From: Kribbella catacumbae DSM 19601
GTDB taxonomy: Bacteria; Actinomycetota; Actinomycetes; Propionibacteriales; Kribbellaceae
NCBI RefSeq assembly: GCF_000372465.1
Contig: NZ_AQUZ01000004.1
Span: forward strand, 63,202-127,201
Reading direction: 5' to 3'
Length of the DNA stretch: 64,000 bases
In this document: positions 8,272 to 16,429 of the stretch, piece after piece
Layout: the number at the start of each line of letters is the position of its first letter
Numbering within the stretch: position 1 is the first letter of the stretch
Notes under the pieces: model-generated
Told to the model about the DNA's origin: nothing
Databases searched by the model: none
What the model saw: only the letters and a program-made list of their open reading frames with translations
Position numbers and translations under genes: made by a program

Positions 8272-9261
8272 ATGATCACGACTTCTACCGGCGCTGAGCA
8301 CAGCGCAGTACTGGGCCTCGGTTCGTACCGCCCCCGGCGCATCGTCCCCAACTCCGAGATCCTCGAGCACATCGACTCCAGTGACGAGTGGATCCAGACC
8401 CGGTCCGGCATCAAGGAGCGCCGCTGGGCCTCCGAGGACGAGACCGTGCTGATGATGTCGACGAACGCCGCCAAGGAGGCGCTCGCCGACTCCGGCATCG
8501 ACCCGGCCCAGATCGGCTGTGTCGTCGTCGCGACCGTCACGCACCTCTACCAGACGCCCGCGATCGCGACCCAGATCGCCGTCGCGGTCGGCGCACCGAC
8601 GGCCGCTGCCTTCGACATCTCGGCCGCCTGCGCCGGGTTCTGCTACGGGATCGCGCTGGCAGGAGACCTGGTCCGCGGCGGCAGCGCGAAGTACGTGCTG
8701 GTGATCGGGGTCGAGCGGCTGAGCGACATCACCGACCGGACCGACCGCGGTACGGCGTTCATCTTCGCCGATGGCGCGGGCGCGGCCGTGGTCGGTCCTT
8801 CCGACGAGCAGGGCATCGGCCCGGTCGTGTGGGGTTCCGACGGCACCCAGCACCTGGTGATCAGCCAGAAAGAGTCCTGGCAGGAGGCGCAAGCCAACTC
8901 CCAGTGGCCGCACCTCACGATGGACGGCAACCCGGTGTTCCGCTGGGCGTCGTTCGAGATGGCCAAGACCGCGCAGCAGGCGCTGGACGTGGCCGGGGTG
9001 AAGGTCGAGGACCTCGACCTGTTCATCCCGCACCAGGCGAACATGCGGATCACCGACGCGATGCGCCGCACGCTGAAGCTGCCCGAGCATGTCTTGGTGG
9101 CGCGCGACATCGAGCGGCAGGGCAACACGTCCGCCGCGTCCATCCCGCTCGCGATCGCCACCATGCGCGAGAACGGCGAGGCGAAAAGCGGGGACCTCGC
9201 CCTGATCATCGGCTTCGGCGCGGGCCTGACCTTCGCCGCCCAGGTGATCCGGCTCCCCTAG
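8272..9261 (+). CDS. fabH: 3-oxoacyl-ACP synthase III
   Basis: A protein of 329 aa, the usual KAS III length. It starts fatty acid synthesis by condensing a short acyl-CoA primer with malonyl-ACP. The catalytic triad is visible: Cys in SAACAGFCYG at about residue 119, His in HQANMRI at about 255, and Asn in GNTSAASIP at about 284. GFGAGLTFA near the end is the conserved C-terminal loop. It starts two bases after the fabD stop, so it is in the same transcript. FabH sets branched or straight primer use, but this cannot be read from the sequence here. Confidence 0.97.
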   Translation: MITTSTGAEHSAVLGLGSYRPRRIVPNSEILEHIDSSDEWIQTRSGIKERRWASEDETVLMMSTNAAKEALADSGIDPAQIGCVVVATVTHLYQTPAIATQIAVAVGAPTAAAFDISAACAGFCYGIALAGDLVRGGSAKYVLVIGVERLSDITDRTDRGTAFIFADGAGAAVVGPSDEQGIGPVVWGSDGTQHLVISQKESWQEAQANSQWPHLTMDGNPVFRWASFEMAKTAQQALDVAGVKVEDLDLFIPHQANMRITDAMRRTLKLPEHVLVARDIERQGNTSAASIPLAIATMRENGEAKSGDLALIIGFGAGLTFAAQVIRLP

Positions 9262-9348
9262 CCCACAGATGTCCGGGACGGCTCAAGTGGCCGGCCCGGC
9301 AAGCACCACAAACACAGCATCCACAGTATTCGAAGGGTAAACACACAG

Positions 9349-9597
9349 ATGGCCAGCACTGAAGAGATCCGCTCCGACCTCGCCGAGATCGTCAACGAGA
9401 TCGCCGGCATCCCGGTCGAGGACGTCCAGCTGGACAAGTCCTTCACCGACGACCTCGACGTCGACTCGCTTTCCATGGTCGAGGTCGTGGTGGCCGCCGA
9501 GGAGAAGTTCACCGTCAAGATCCCCGACGACGAGGTCAAGAACCTGAAGACCGTCGGTGACGCCGTCGCGTTCATCGAGCGCGCCCAGAACGGCTGA
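9349..9597 (+). CDS. acpP: Acyl carrier protein
   Basis: A protein of 82 aa. The phosphopantetheine site is the Ser at residue 40 in DLDVDSLSMVE, and the acidic helices II and III (AAEEKF, IPDDEVKNLKTVGDAV) are typical. It carries the growing acyl chain between FabD, FabH and FabF. The ATG has only a distant GAAGGG (about 10 bases upstream). The 87 nt between fabH and acpP hold no other feature I can support; a promoter for high ACP expression could be there. Confidence 0.97.
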   Translation: MASTEEIRSDLAEIVNEIAGIPVEDVQLDKSFTDDLDVDSLSMVEVVVAAEEKFTVKIPDDEVKNLKTVGDAVAFIERAQNG

Positions 9598-9742
9598 TCC
9601 AGCCCGTCTGATCGTGCTGGACCGCTGTGGGAGCTCACCGGGTCAACGGGTCCGGTGAGCCACCGCTCCAGCAGCCGCCGGTACGCCGTACCGGCCTCCC
9701 CTGGCTCAACCACTCGCTGACACGCCGAAGGATGAGGTAACC

Positions 9743-10978
9743 ATGTCGAAGACCCGAGTCGTCATCACCGGGCTCGGAGCGACGACCCCGATCGGGGGCG
9801 ACGTCGCCAGCACCTGGGAGGCGCTGCTGGCCGGCAAGTCCGGCGCGAAGCTGCTCACCGCCGACTGGGTCGAGGAGCTGCCGGTCAAGATCGCCGCTCC
9901 CGCCGCTGTCGAACCCACCGAGGTCATCGAGCGGGTCAAGGCCCGCCGGCTGGACCGCAACGCCCAGTTCGCCCTGGTGGCGGCGCGGGAGGCCTGGGCC
10001 GACTCCGGCCTGGCCGACGTCGAGCTGGACAAGACCCGCCTCGGAGTGGCCATCGCCACCGGGATCGGCGGCCTGCTCACCACGCTGAACAACTACGACC
10101 TGCTGCAGAAGGGCCCGCGCCGGGTCTCGCCGCTGGCGATCCCGATGCTGATGCCGAACTCGGCCGCTGCCAACGTCGGCCTCGAGCTGGGTGCCCTGGC
10201 CGGTGTCCAGACCCCCGTCTCCGCCTGCGCGTCGAGCAACGAGGCCATCTCGCTGGCCGCCGACCAGATCCGGCTCGGCCGCGCCGACATCGTCGTCGCC
10301 GGTGGCGCCGAAGGCTCGATCGCCGGGCTGCCGCTGGCCGCGTTCGGCCAGATGATGGCGCTGAGCAAGCGCAACGACGACCCCGAGCGCGCGTCCCGTC
10401 CGTGGGACGTCGACCGCGACGGCTTCCTGCTCGGTGAAGGCGCCGGTGTGCTGGTGCTGGAGACCTACGAGCACGCGGTCGCCCGCGGCGCCAAGATCTA
10501 CGCCGAGTTCGCCGGCGCCGGCATCACCGCCGACGGCCACGACATCGTGCAGCCGGACCCGACCGGTTCGGGGGCCGAGCGCGCGATGCTGCAGGCGCTG
10601 CGTGAAGGTGACCTGGCCACCGGCGACATCGTGCACATCAACGCGCACGCCACCTCCACGCCCGTCGGTGACGTCGCCGAGGCGATCGCGATCCGCAAGG
10701 CGCTCGGCAAGGCGGCCGACCAGGCCGTGGCGACCGCCCCGAAGTCGATGATCGGTCACCTGCTCGGCGCGGCCGGAGCGGTCGAGTCGATCGCCACCGT
10801 GCTCGCCCTGCACCACCGGGTGGTTCCGCCGACCATCAACCTGGACAAGGTCGACGACGGTGTCGATCTCGACATCGCGACCGAGCAGCGCAAGCTCGCC
10901 GACGGGGACATCGCGGCACTGAACAACTCCTTCGGCTTCGGCGGACACAACGTCGCCTTGGCCTTCAAATCAATCTGA
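9743..10978 (+). CDS. fabF: 3-oxoacyl-ACP synthase II
   Basis: A protein of 411 aa, the normal KAS II size. It elongates acyl-ACP by two carbons with malonyl-ACP. The C-H-H catalytic set is visible: Cys in VSACASSNEA at about residue 163, His in NAHATSTPVGD at about 300, and His in GHLLGAAGAVE at about 339. The C-terminus NNSFGFGGHN is characteristic. The ATG follows GGATGAGG. The 145-nt gap after acpP includes the palindrome-like CCGGTACGCCGTACCGG. The stop lies inside the first unit of a three-copy 18-bp repeat leading to accD. Confidence 0.97.
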   Translation: MSKTRVVITGLGATTPIGGDVASTWEALLAGKSGAKLLTADWVEELPVKIAAPAAVEPTEVIERVKARRLDRNAQFALVAAREAWADSGLADVELDKTRLGVAIATGIGGLLTTLNNYDLLQKGPRRVSPLAIPMLMPNSAAANVGLELGALAGVQTPVSACASSNEAISLAADQIRLGRADIVVAGGAEGSIAGLPLAAFGQMMALSKRNDDPERASRPWDVDRDGFLLGEGAGVLVLETYEHAVARGAKIYAEFAGAGITADGHDIVQPDPTGSGAERAMLQALREGDLATGDIVHINAHATSTPVGDVAEAIAIRKALGKAADQAVATAPKSMIGHLLGAAGAVESIATVLALHHRVVPPTINLDKVDDGVDLDIATEQRKLADGDIAALNNSFGFGGHNVALAFKSI

Positions 10979-11021
10979 TGCTGTAAGTCAATCTGATGCT
11001 GTAAGTCAGTCTGACGCTAGG
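10970..11021 (+). repeat. Three-copy 18-bp direct repeat between fabF and accD
   Basis: TCAATCTGATGCTGTAAG occurs perfectly at 10970-10987 and 10988-11005, and a decayed third copy (TCAGTCTGACGCTAGG) at 11006-11021. The first copy contains the fabF stop codon. The third ends with AGG next to the accD ribosome site. Later copies carry a TAA in one frame, so the repeat only lengthens the spacer. Confidence 0.9.
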
Positions 11022-11028
11022 AGCGCCG

Positions 11029-12453
11029 ATGACCACCGCCCCCGTGAAGCCGGCCAAGCTGCCGCGCGAAACCGATCCCCGCAACCCGGTGGCCCGGCTC
11101 ACCCAGCTGCTCGACCCGGGCTCCCTGGACCTGATCACGCCCGACAACCTGTCCGGCATGCTCGCGGCCCGGGGCACGATCGCGGGGGCGAAGGTGGTCG
11201 CGTTCTGCTCCGACGCCACCGTGATGGGCGGCGCGATGGGCGACGAGGGCTGCGAAGTCGTCGTCCGGGCCTACGAGGTGGCTCGCGAGGAGGAGCTGCC
11301 GATCATCGGTCTGTGGCACTCCGGTGGCGCCCGGCTGGCCGAGGGCGTGCTCAGCCTGCACGCGGTCGGCAAGATCTTCTACGCGATGACACAGGCCTCA
11401 GGCAAGATCCCGCAGATCTCGGTCGTGCTCGGACCGGCCGCGGGCGGAGCGGCGTACGGGCCGGCGTTGACCGACATCGTCATCCTCGGTCCGGAGGGGC
11501 GGATCTTCGTCACGGGCCCGGACGTCGTCCGCTCGGTCACCGGCGAGGACGTCGACATGCTGCGGCTCGGCGGTCCTGAGCCGCACGGCCGGCGTTCCGG
11601 CGTCGTCCACATCACCACCGACTCCGAGGCGGCCGCGATCGACAAGGCCCGCCAGCTCGCGGACCTGCTCGCGAACTCCGGTGAGGTCTCCGGCGACGTC
11701 TCCGACACCGACCTGTCGGGGTTGCTGCCGGAGTCGGCCAAGCGGGCGTACGACGTTCACCCGCTGGTCGGCGGGGTGCTCGACGAGGACTCCGGCGTCG
11801 AGCTGCATCAGCGGTGGGCACCGAACATCGTCACCACTCTCGGCCGGCTCGGTGGCCGGACCGTCGGGGTGATCGCGAACAACCCGCTGCGGCTGGGCGG
11901 CTGCCTGGACGCGTTGTCGGCGGAGAAGGCGGCTCGCTTCGTGCGGATGTGCGACGCGTTCGGCGTACCGATGGTGGTGCTGGTCGACGTACCGGGGTAT
12001 CTGCCGGGTGTCGGTCAGGAGTGGGACGGCGTCGTACGGCGTGGCGCGAAGCTGCTGCATGCGTTCGCGGAGTCCGTCGTACCGCGGGTGACGCTGGTGA
12101 CCCGGAAGACCTACGGTGGCGCCTACATCGCGATGAACGCGCGCTCGCTCGGCGCGACCCGGGTGTTCGCCTGGCCGCGGGCCGAGGTGGCCGTGATGGG
12201 TGCCGTCGCCGCGATCCGCGTGCTGCACCGCCGTCGGCTCGCCGAGGTGGAGCCCGAACTGCGGCCGCGGGTCGAGGCCGAGCTCGCCGCCGAACACGAG
12301 AAGATCGCCGGCGGGATCGAACGCGCCCGCCAGATCGGTGTCGTCGACGAGATCGTCGAACCCGCCAAGACCCGCTCAGCCCTCGCGGCAGCGATCGCCG
12401 CCGCCGAATCCACCGGCCGCGTCCGCGGCCGCCACGGCAACATCCCGCTGTAG
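11029..12453 (+). CDS. accD: Acyl-CoA carboxylase carboxyltransferase subunit (AccD6-like)
   Basis: A protein of 474 aa. It is the beta subunit that transfers CO2 from biotin to acetyl- or propionyl-CoA, giving malonyl- or methylmalonyl-CoA for the synthase encoded upstream. The two halves are visible: the N-terminal carboxyltransferase fold (VMGGAMGDEGCEVVVRAYE, LWHSGGARLAEGV, VLGPAAGGAAYGPA) and the C-terminal one (GGCLDALSAEKAARF, VDVPGYLPGVGQE, RKTYGGAYIAMN, WPRAEVAVMGAVAA). No zinc finger is present, as expected for actinobacterial AccD/PccB. The position at the end of fabD-acpP-fabF matches accD6 of mycobacteria. The biotin carrier subunit is not in this window. Confidence 0.94.
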   Translation: MTTAPVKPAKLPRETDPRNPVARLTQLLDPGSLDLITPDNLSGMLAARGTIAGAKVVAFCSDATVMGGAMGDEGCEVVVRAYEVAREEELPIIGLWHSGGARLAEGVLSLHAVGKIFYAMTQASGKIPQISVVLGPAAGGAAYGPALTDIVILGPEGRIFVTGPDVVRSVTGEDVDMLRLGGPEPHGRRSGVVHITTDSEAAAIDKARQLADLLANSGEVSGDVSDTDLSGLLPESAKRAYDVHPLVGGVLDEDSGVELHQRWAPNIVTTLGRLGGRTVGVIANNPLRLGGCLDALSAEKAARFVRMCDAFGVPMVVLVDVPGYLPGVGQEWDGVVRRGAKLLHAFAESVVPRVTLVTRKTYGGAYIAMNARSLGATRVFAWPRAEVAVMGAVAAIRVLHRRRLAEVEPELRPRVEAELAAEHEKIAGGIERARQIGVVDEIVEPAKTRSALAAAIAAAESTGRVRGRHGNIPL

Positions 12454-12456
12454 TCA

Positions 12457-12555
12457 CCCACCTGATCATTCGCCCCCTTTTCACCCTCCTTGCAGGCCGT
12501 CCGATGCTGCGGGCAGGGCGGAGAGGATGAAAGGGGGCGAATGATCAGATGGGTG
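12457..12555. repeat. Long inverted repeat after accD, shared with 25.5 kb
   Basis: The left arm (12457-12490) reads CACCTGATCATTCGCCCCC onward and the right arm (12521-12555) is its reverse complement with one or two differences. The left arm starts a few bases after the accD stop. The core CTGATCATTCGCCCCC with the following TTTTCACCCTC recurs identically at 25516-25545, again right after a stop codon. On the transcript it is a very stable hairpin, a likely terminator, but the shared sequence implies a dispersed element. Confidence 0.85.
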
Positions 12556-12562
12556 TCAAAGG

Positions 12563-12594
12563 AAAGGGCGCGGACCGTGAGGTCCGCGCCCTTT
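12563..12594. terminator. Hairpin terminator between accD and DUF3145
   Basis: AAAGGGCGCGGACC (12563-12576), loop GTGA, then its exact reverse complement (12581-12594): a 14-bp perfect stem. The AAA/TTT edges make it usable in both directions. It is the second hairpin after accD. Confidence 0.85.
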
Positions 12595-12760
12595 CACGTG
12601 GTGCGGCCGCTGTTTGCGACAACCGGGGGTGTCCCGACACCCGGTGGCCCAGCGGCCACGGCCCCTCCCACCCTGGTGGAATGTCTGACTCACAGCATTG
12701 TCGAAAAGTTCGAGGAAGTCTTCTACTTCTTGGCTTTCTTCTGAAGTTCTCAGGTTGTCT
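12595..12760. other. Intergenic region, structured then AT-richer
   Basis: The first half holds nested inverted repeats (GGCCGCTG with CAGCGGCC, and ACCGGGGGTGTC with GACACCCGGT). The second half (about 12681-12760) is unusually AT-rich for this genome, with repeated TTCTTC words. A 30-codon ATG frame starts at 12681, but it has no recognisable product. No gene is called. Confidence 0.4.
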
Positions 12761-13258
12761 TCAGACGACCTGATGCAGCCAGCGCACGGGGGCGCCATCG
12801 CCTGCGTAGCGGAAGGGTTCGAGCTCGTCGTCCCAGGGACGGCCGAGCAAACGCTCGACCTCCTCGGTCAGATCGGCCTCGCCGCTGGCGGCCTTCAGCA
12901 TCGCTGCCTTCAGCCGTTCCTCGGGCACCATGATGTCGCCATGTACGCCGGTGGTCGCGTGGAAGACGCCGAGTGCGGGAGTGAAGGAGTAGCGCTCGCC
13001 TTCGACCCCGTTACTCGGTTCTTCGGTGACCTCGAAGCGCAGTTTCTGCCAACCGCGCAGAGCGGATGCCAGCTTCGCCGCCGTGCCGGCCTCAGCCTGC
13101 CACGACAGCTCCGCCCGATACGTTCCCTGCGCCGCGGGCTGCGGCGTCCAGTCGAGTTTCACGGGCACACCTAGGATGCCGCCCGCTGCCCACTCGACAT
13201 GAGGGCACAACGCTGACGGCACCGTGTGGACGTAGAGAACGCCACGAGTCGTCGCCAC
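12761..13258 (-). CDS. DUF3145 family protein
   Basis: A protein of 165 aa, matching the full length of the actinobacterial DUF3145 family. Family landmarks are TTRGVLYVHTVPSALCPHVE at the start, GVPVKLDWTPQPAA, LSWQAEAGTAAKLASALRGW, RYSFTPALGVFHA, and the nearly invariant end RPWDDELEPFRYAG with VRWLHQVV. The GTG at 13258 has a full AGGAGGT four bases away. Its function is unknown. In many actinobacteria it is adjacent to the fab operon, as here, which suggests a link with fatty acid synthesis. The strong conservation of the C-terminus is known of the family. Confidence 0.93.
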   Translation of the reverse strand: MATTRGVLYVHTVPSALCPHVEWAAGGILGVPVKLDWTPQPAAQGTYRAELSWQAEAGTAAKLASALRGWQKLRFEVTEEPSNGVEGERYSFTPALGVFHATTGVHGDIMVPEERLKAAMLKAASGEADLTEEVERLLGRPWDDELEPFRYAGDGAPVRWLHQVV

Positions 13259-13452
13259 CGGGACCTCCTGTGCTCGAGGGGCGCCTTCCCCAGCGTTCTC
13301 GAGCAACCACCGTCGATCCCGGACGGCGAGGTCCATACTGCACCACGGACACCTCAGACACCAGCAACCTCGCCGTGTCAACGACATCACTATCGTGTCG
13401 CGGTTCTGTAGTTCCTCTTCTTCCCCACCCCACCGCCCCGGTCAGGTTGCCT

Positions 13453-14466
13453 TCAAACCGACGAACGGACCACCAATCGGGTGGGCAGGATCAGCGGGCT
13501 GGGCTGCTCGCCGGCCATCAGGGCGAGCAGCATCCGGGCCATTTCGCGGCCGAGGGCATGGATCGGCTGATTGATCGTCGTCAGCGGTGGTGCTGTGTGG
13601 CGGGCGCTGGAGATGTCGTTGAAGCCCACGACGGCGACGTCAGCCGGTACCGACCGGCCGCCCTGGGCCAGCACGCGGAGGGCGCCGATGGCCATCTGGT
13701 CGGAGGCGATGAACACCGCGTCGAGGTCGGGAGCCCGGGACAGCAGGCGCGACATCGCCTGGCTACCGCCCTCCTCGCTGAAGTCGCCGTTTTCCACCAG
13801 GCTGTTGTCGAGACCGGCCACGGCCAGCGCATCCTGGAAACCCTTCAGCCTGGCCGTTCCGGCGCCCTCGTCCAAGCGTCCGGTGATCGTCGCGATCTTG
13901 CGGCGGCCGGCCTCGACTAGGTGCTCGGTCGCGAGTCGCGCTCCCCCGCGGTTGTCCGCGTCAACGTAGTACCGGGGCTCGAAGTTCAGCGGGCGGCCAC
14001 CGAAGACGACCGGTACCGAGGCGTTGTCGGCGAGAGTGGCGAGCGGATCGTCGCCGTGCAAGGACATCAGCATCACGCCATCGGCCTGCCTGGTCCGCAG
14101 CAGTTGCTCCAGGCGCGCCTGGCCGCGCGACGAGGTGGCCAGCGACAACATCAGCTCCAGCTCGGTCTCCTCCAGCACGGAGTTGATGCCGATCACCACC
14201 TCGGCGAAGAACGGGTCCGCGAACATCGCGGGGTCGTCGCCGGAGATGGCCAGCACGACCGCGCCGACCTGCTGGGTGGCCAGCGCGCGAGCCGTTGCGT
14301 TGGGCACGTAACCGAGGTCGTCGACGGCACGGCGTACCGCCTCGCGCTTGGCGCGGCTCACGTGTGGCGCGTTGTTGATCACGCGGGAGGCCGCGGATCG
14401 CGACACCCCGGCACGCTCGGCGACCTCGTCGAGGGTCGGTTGCCGCCTGGGCGTCTCGGTCGCCAC
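13453..14466 (-). CDS. LacI-family repressor, CebR-like
   Basis: A protein of 337 aa. The N-terminal helix-turn-helix reads TLDEVAERAGVSRSAASRVI, followed by the hinge VPNATARALATQQ, then the periplasmic-binding-type sensor domain (VGFNDISSARHTAPPLTT near the end). I chose the GTG at 14466, preceded by AGGAGAAGG; an ATG at 14514 overlaps the permease stop as ATGA and is the alternative. It is the last gene of the transporter operon, and CebR-like boxes lie in front of that operon, so autoregulation with a cello-oligosaccharide inducer is likely. In Streptomyces cebR is next to, not downstream in, cebEFG. Confidence 0.88.
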   Translation of the reverse strand: MATETPRRQPTLDEVAERAGVSRSAASRVINNAPHVSRAKREAVRRAVDDLGYVPNATARALATQQVGAVVLAISGDDPAMFADPFFAEVVIGINSVLEETELELMLSLATSSRGQARLEQLLRTRQADGVMLMSLHGDDPLATLADNASVPVVFGGRPLNFEPRYYVDADNRGGARLATEHLVEAGRRKIATITGRLDEGAGTARLKGFQDALAVAGLDNSLVENGDFSEEGGSQAMSRLLSRAPDLDAVFIASDQMAIGALRVLAQGGRSVPADVAVVGFNDISSARHTAPPLTTINQPIHALGREMARMLLALMAGEQPSPLILPTRLVVRSSV

Positions 14467-14510
14467 TTGATCCTTCTCCTTCGCCTTGCCTGGTCGAGAC
14501 TGTATCCCGG

Positions 14511-15341
14511 TCATGCGCGGACAGCCCCGTCCATGATGCCGCCGATGATCTGACGGCCGAACAGGATGAACACGAGCAACAACGGCACCGTCGCGATCAG
14601 CGTGCCGGAGAACATCAACGTGTAGTCGGTGTAGTACTGCGTCGCCAGCTGGCTGAGCGAGAACTGCACGGTCGGGTTGTCCGCCTCCAGGATCGCGAGC
14701 GGCCAGAGGAATTCGTTCCAGGTGCTCATGAAAGTGAACAACCCCAGTACTGCGGCGCCCGGGCGCAACGCCGGTGCGACCACCCGGACGAACAACCCGA
14801 ACGTGCTGCACCCGTCCAGCCGCGCCGCCTCGATCAGCTCATCCGGGACTGCGCGTTCGGCGTACTGGCGCATCAGGAAGACGCCGAAGGCGGAGACCAG
14901 GAACGGGACGATCACCGCTTGCAACTGGTTCTGCCAACCGAGCTTCACCATCACCATGTACAGCGGGACGATGCCCATCTGGACCGGCACCATCATTGTG
15001 GCGAGTACAGCGAGCAGGAGCGCGTTGCGGCCGCGGAACCGCAGCTTGGCGAAGGCGAAGCCGGCCAGCGAGGAGAAGAAGACCACCGACACGGTGACGG
15101 CCACTGAGGCGAGCATCGAGTTGACCATGCCGCGCGCGAAGTGTGCCTCCGGCGCCGCGAAGAGGCGGCTCACGTTCTCGCCGAGGTTGCCGCCAGGGAC
15201 GAGTGGTGGTGGTATCTGGCCGACGACGTCGTTGGAGCGGGTGGCGACGACGAAGAGCCAGTAGAGCGGGAAGACCGACAACACCAAGCTGACCAGCAAG
15301 GTGAGATAGACAAGGCTGTTACCCCTCGTGCGCCGTCTCAT
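14511..15341 (-). CDS. Carbohydrate ABC transporter permease (MalG/CebG type)
   Basis: A protein of 276 aa with six hydrophobic segments. The EAA loop for contact with the ATPase is EAARLDGCSTFGLFVRVVAPAL (around residues 184-205). Other family marks are MVPVQMGIVPLYMVMV and the C-terminal FGRQIIGGIMDGAV. It forms the inner-membrane channel with the upstream permease. No ATPase gene is in the operon, consistent with use of a shared ATPase such as MsiK in Streptomyces. The ATG overlaps the stop of the upstream permease as ATGA. Confidence 0.93.
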   Translation of the reverse strand: MRRRTRGNSLVYLTLLVSLVLSVFPLYWLFVVATRSNDVVGQIPPPLVPGGNLGENVSRLFAAPEAHFARGMVNSMLASVAVTVSVVFFSSLAGFAFAKLRFRGRNALLLAVLATMMVPVQMGIVPLYMVMVKLGWQNQLQAVIVPFLVSAFGVFLMRQYAERAVPDELIEAARLDGCSTFGLFVRVVAPALRPGAAVLGLFTFMSTWNEFLWPLAILEADNPTVQFSLSQLATQYYTDYTLMFSGTLIATVPLLLVFILFGRQIIGGIMDGAVRA

Positions 15342-16429
15342 TGGGTACCGCCCTTCCAGCGTCGGGCGATCAGTGCGTTCGCGACGCCGACCACGACGGT
15401 GAGCAGGAAGATCGCCCAGGCGATCGCCGATCCGTAGCCGTAGTCGAAGTTCTGGAAGCTCTGCTCGAACATGTACATCGCGATCGTCTGGAACTGCCGC
15501 AGGCTGCCGCCCGAGACGTCGCCCTGGCCGAACAGCAACGGCTCGGTGAACAGCTGCATGCCGCCGATCGCCGACATCACCACGGTGAAGATCAGCGCCG
15601 GCCGGATCAGCGGCACGGTGATCGAGCGGAACTGCCGGATCGCCCCCGCGCCGTCGATCTGGGCCGCCTCGTACAGGTCCCGCGGGATCGCCTGGATCGC
15701 GGCCAGATAGATCAGCGCGTTGTACCCCGTCCAGCGCCAGTTGACCATGCTCGCGACCGCGATCCAGGACGAGGTCTTGCTGGCCTGCCAGTCGATCGGG
15801 CCGATACCGGCCAGCCCGATCGCCCCGTTGACCAGCCCGGTGTCGCGGCCGTAGAGCTGTCCGAAGACGATCGCCACCGCCGCCACCGAGGTGACGATCG
15901 GTGCCAGCACCCCGAGCCGGAACATCATCAGCGCGCGGATCGGACGGTTGAGCAGGCCGGCGATGACCAGCGCGAAACACAGCTGCGGCACGGTCGACAA
16001 CACGAACAGCCCGAGCGTGTTCACCATCGCGTTCCAGAAGTCCGGATCGCCGGCCAGCCGCGAGTAGTTCCGCAACCCGACGAACCCCGCATCCCCCGTC
16101 AGATCCCAGGCCCGCAACGAAACCCAGGCCGTATAGATCAGCGGAAAGAGCCCGAACAGCGCGAACAGCACGAAGAAAGGCGTGATGAAGAAGTACGGCG
16201 ATCCGTTGAGGTCGAGGCGATTCCGCCAAGCCGCCGCGGTCGGCGTCCGCCAAGGCTGCCGACGCGCAGCCCGCTCCCGCTGCGCCGAAGGCCCACCCGG
16301 CGACGCTCCACTCCCCCGCCCCGCATCCTCGCGTCCGCCGCCTCCCGCCCTACCTCCGCCTCCACCCGCCGCCTTGGCGGCGGGTGGAGGCGGGCTTTCG
16401 CCTGGCGACCGGCTCACTGTCTTGCTCAC
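15338..16429 (-). CDS. Carbohydrate ABC transporter permease (MalF/CebF type)
   Basis: A protein of 363 aa. The first about 70 residues are a glycine/proline-rich, low-complexity tail partly encoded by a 17-bp perfect hairpin, then six transmembrane segments start with FFITPFFVLFALFGLFPLIY. The EAA motif is EAAQIDGAGAIRQFRSITVPLI. It partners with the next permease. The GTG start overlaps the binding protein stop as GTGA. The N-terminal tail is much longer than usual for the family (most begin within 20-30 residues of the first helix). Confidence 0.92.
   Translation of the reverse strand: MSKTVSRSPGESPPPPAAKAAGGGGGRAGGGGREDAGRGSGASPGGPSAQRERAARRQPWRTPTAAAWRNRLDLNGSPYFFITPFFVLFALFGLFPLIYTAWVSLRAWDLTGDAGFVGLRNYSRLAGDPDFWNAMVNTLGLFVLSTVPQLCFALVIAGLLNRPIRALMMFRLGVLAPIVTSVAAVAIVFGQLYGRDTGLVNGAIGLAGIGPIDWQASKTSSWIAVASMVNWRWTGYNALIYLAAIQAIPRDLYEAAQIDGAGAIRQFRSITVPLIRPALIFTVVMSAIGGMQLFTEPLLFGQGDVSGGSLRQFQTIAMYMFEQSFQNFDYGYGSAIAWAIFLLTVVVGVANALIARRWKGGTQ
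16356..16393. promoter_or_regulatory. 17-bp perfect hairpin at the binding protein/permease junction
   Basis: Bases 16356-16372 pair exactly with 16377-16393 around a 4-nt loop (CCGCCTCCACCCGCCGC on one side). It lies about 35 nt inside the permease gene. In other sugar operons a hairpin just after the binding protein gene raises binding protein mRNA over permease mRNA; that role is inferred here. Confidence 0.7.

Noticed and set aside
8272..9362. Overlapping frame inside fabH and other Arg/Pro-rich frames in the fab operon
   Set aside because: Typical shadow frames of high-GC coding DNA.
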